Source: Streptomyces paludis
GTDB taxonomy: Bacteria; Actinomycetota; Actinomycetes; Streptomycetales; Streptomycetaceae
Length of the DNA stretch: 64,000 bases
Assembly: GCF_003344965.1 (NCBI RefSeq)
Contig: NZ_CP031194.1
Location: forward strand, 6,386,001 to 6,450,000
Direction: 5' to 3'
Shown: one piece after another, positions 63,361 to 64,000 of the stretch
Layout: every line of letters begins with the position of its first letter
Position numbering within the stretch: position 1 is the stretch's first letter
Made by a program: the position numbers and the translations under genes
Notes under the pieces: model-generated
What the model was told of the DNA's origin: nothing
The model's database searches: none
The model's input: the letters and a program-made list of their open reading frames with translations, nothing else

Positions 63361-63425
63361 CCTGAGCGTTCAGCCGCGCAGCGACGGATGCTCGCCGATC
63401 ACCGTCGCGGAGCCCGGGGCGATCT
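63361..63425 (+). repeat. Direct repeat, right copy (3' end of hydrolase-like gene)
   Basis: Functional source of the degenerate left copy at 57946-58013. It covers the last codons, the stop and 9 bases downstream of the peptidyl-tRNA-hydrolase-like gene. The two copies bracket the efflux cassette. Confidence 0.75.
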
Positions 63426-64000
63426 CCGTGAAGCCCGCGTCGCGGACCAACGGCAGTCCGGCGGTGGCGAGTTGGCGCCAGCGGTCCGGGGTGGCCGTGC
63501 GGACGGCGAGCCGGAAACCGGAGGCGTGCCATGCCTTGCGGTCCGTGTCCGACAGTTCCCACCAGACGAGTTGGGCGCCGTGGCCGGCCTGGGCCATGGC
63601 CTTGCCCGCCGACATGTCGAGGCCTGGGCTCAGCCACAGGACCGGCAGGGTGGGGTCCTCGGGGGCGGGCGGGGGAGCGGGGTCGGCCAGATCGGTGCCG
63701 GAGACCTGGAGTTTGGCCAGCTCCTTGGGCCAGCCGTCGAGCGGGACCGGCGGGAAGACCCGTACTTCCGCGACGGACGACGCCTCCGCGTCGGCGCCGG
63801 TGTCCGCGCCCGTGCCCGTCACCGTGAGGCCCGGGAGGGTGGTGGCGCGCCGCCACTCGGCGCCGCGGGCGCGCCGTACCACCTTGCGGATCCGGGCGTC
63901 CTGCCAGTCGCGCATCGCGCGGGCCCACTCGCCCTCGTGCTCGCCCTCGCCGAGCGACCGTTCGTCGGAGAGCATCGTGAGCACCGCGCGGGCGGCCGTC
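63370..64000 (-). CDS. Peptidyl-tRNA hydrolase-like (Pth2-fold) protein, 5' end outside window
   Basis: About 210 C-terminal residues of a longer gene; the frame stays open to the window edge, so a GTG near 63984 is probably not the true start. A helical N-terminal part (SDERSLGEGEHEGEWARAMRDWQDARIRKVVRRARGAEWRRA) precedes a Pth2-like domain with LPVLWLSPGLDMSAGKAMAQAGHGAQLVWW, which resembles the GK-AAQ-H-A helix of archaeal/eukaryotic type peptidyl-tRNA hydrolases. Streptomyces homologues carry that name. Whether it acts on peptidyl-tRNA is not shown. The 3' end is the source of the direct repeat. Confidence 0.8.
   Translation of the reverse strand, partial: TAARAVLTMLSDERSLGEGEHEGEWARAMRDWQDARIRKVVRRARGAEWRRATTLPGLTVTGTGADTGADAEASSVAEVRVFPPVPLDGWPKELAKLQVSGTDLADPAPPPAPEDPTLPVLWLSPGLDMSAGKAMAQAGHGAQLVWWELSDTDRKAWHASGFRLAVRTATPDRWRQLATAGLPLVRDAGFTEIAPGSATVIGEHPSLRG

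Overview
The window is high-GC actinobacterial DNA and almost certainly a Streptomyces chromosome. Third codon positions are strongly G/C, GTG and TTG starts are common, genes are packed in short operons, and the gene order matches from memory the S. coelicolor core around SCO5998-SCO6045: a MurA paralogue next to aconitase, then ngcEFG, rok7B7, xylFGH, dxs, a fadAB pair, RNase D and haem genes. No tRNA, rRNA, CRISPR array, insertion sequence or phage gene was seen.

Region by region. 0-8.4 kb: the tail of an aldo/keto reductase, two flavin-dependent LLM oxidoreductases and a five-domain peptide/nickel-type ABC importer (binding protein, two permeases, a double ATPase), translationally coupled, probably for taking up and oxidising a small organic compound. 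8.4-8.9 kb: a fused remnant of an MMPL transporter and a response regulator. 8.9-13.6 kb: a helix-turn-helix/MurA fusion divergent from aconitase, with two matching palindromes, a G-rich tract and an iron-box-like site between them. 13.7-18.6 kb: a DUF574 methyltransferase and a secreted GH92 mannosidase. 19-27.6 kb: carbohydrate uptake: ngcEFG (chitin-derived sugars), the ROK regulator rok7B7 and xylFGH (xylose). 27.8-33 kb: dxs, an amino acid permease, a NYN-domain protein and a beta-propeller-like protein. 33.1-38.7 kb: fadAB beta-oxidation genes, RNase D and an orphan LuxR-type response regulator. 39-45.6 kb: hemE, then cgoX-chdC of the coproporphyrin-dependent haem route, with a CoA-disulfide-reductase-like flavoprotein and a DUF4349 lipoprotein. 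46-52.7 kb: a membrane glycosyltransferase and a Zur-type zinc locus aztA / aztB-aztD2(pseudogene)-aztC-aztD. 52.7-57.8 kb: a secreted tripeptidyl-aminopeptidase-like hydrolase, a multinuclear iron oxidase (DUF692) beside a membrane protein ending in a Cys/Gly-rich tail, and a DUF4142 protein. 58-63.4 kb: an efflux cassette (winged-helix regulator, small membrane protein, MMPL; MFS exporter divergent from MarR). The right edge cuts a peptidyl-tRNA-hydrolase-like gene.

The most interesting points are: the DUF692 enzyme beside a Cys/Gly-tailed membrane protein, which looks like a peptide-modification pair; the efflux cassette bracketed by a degenerate direct repeat of the 3' end of the hydrolase gene, which looks like an insertion scar; the paired TATCTC-N6-GAGATA operators linking the HTH-MurA gene to aconitase; and several decaying genes (the MMPL/response-regulator chimera, and a single nonsense codon in the second aztD).
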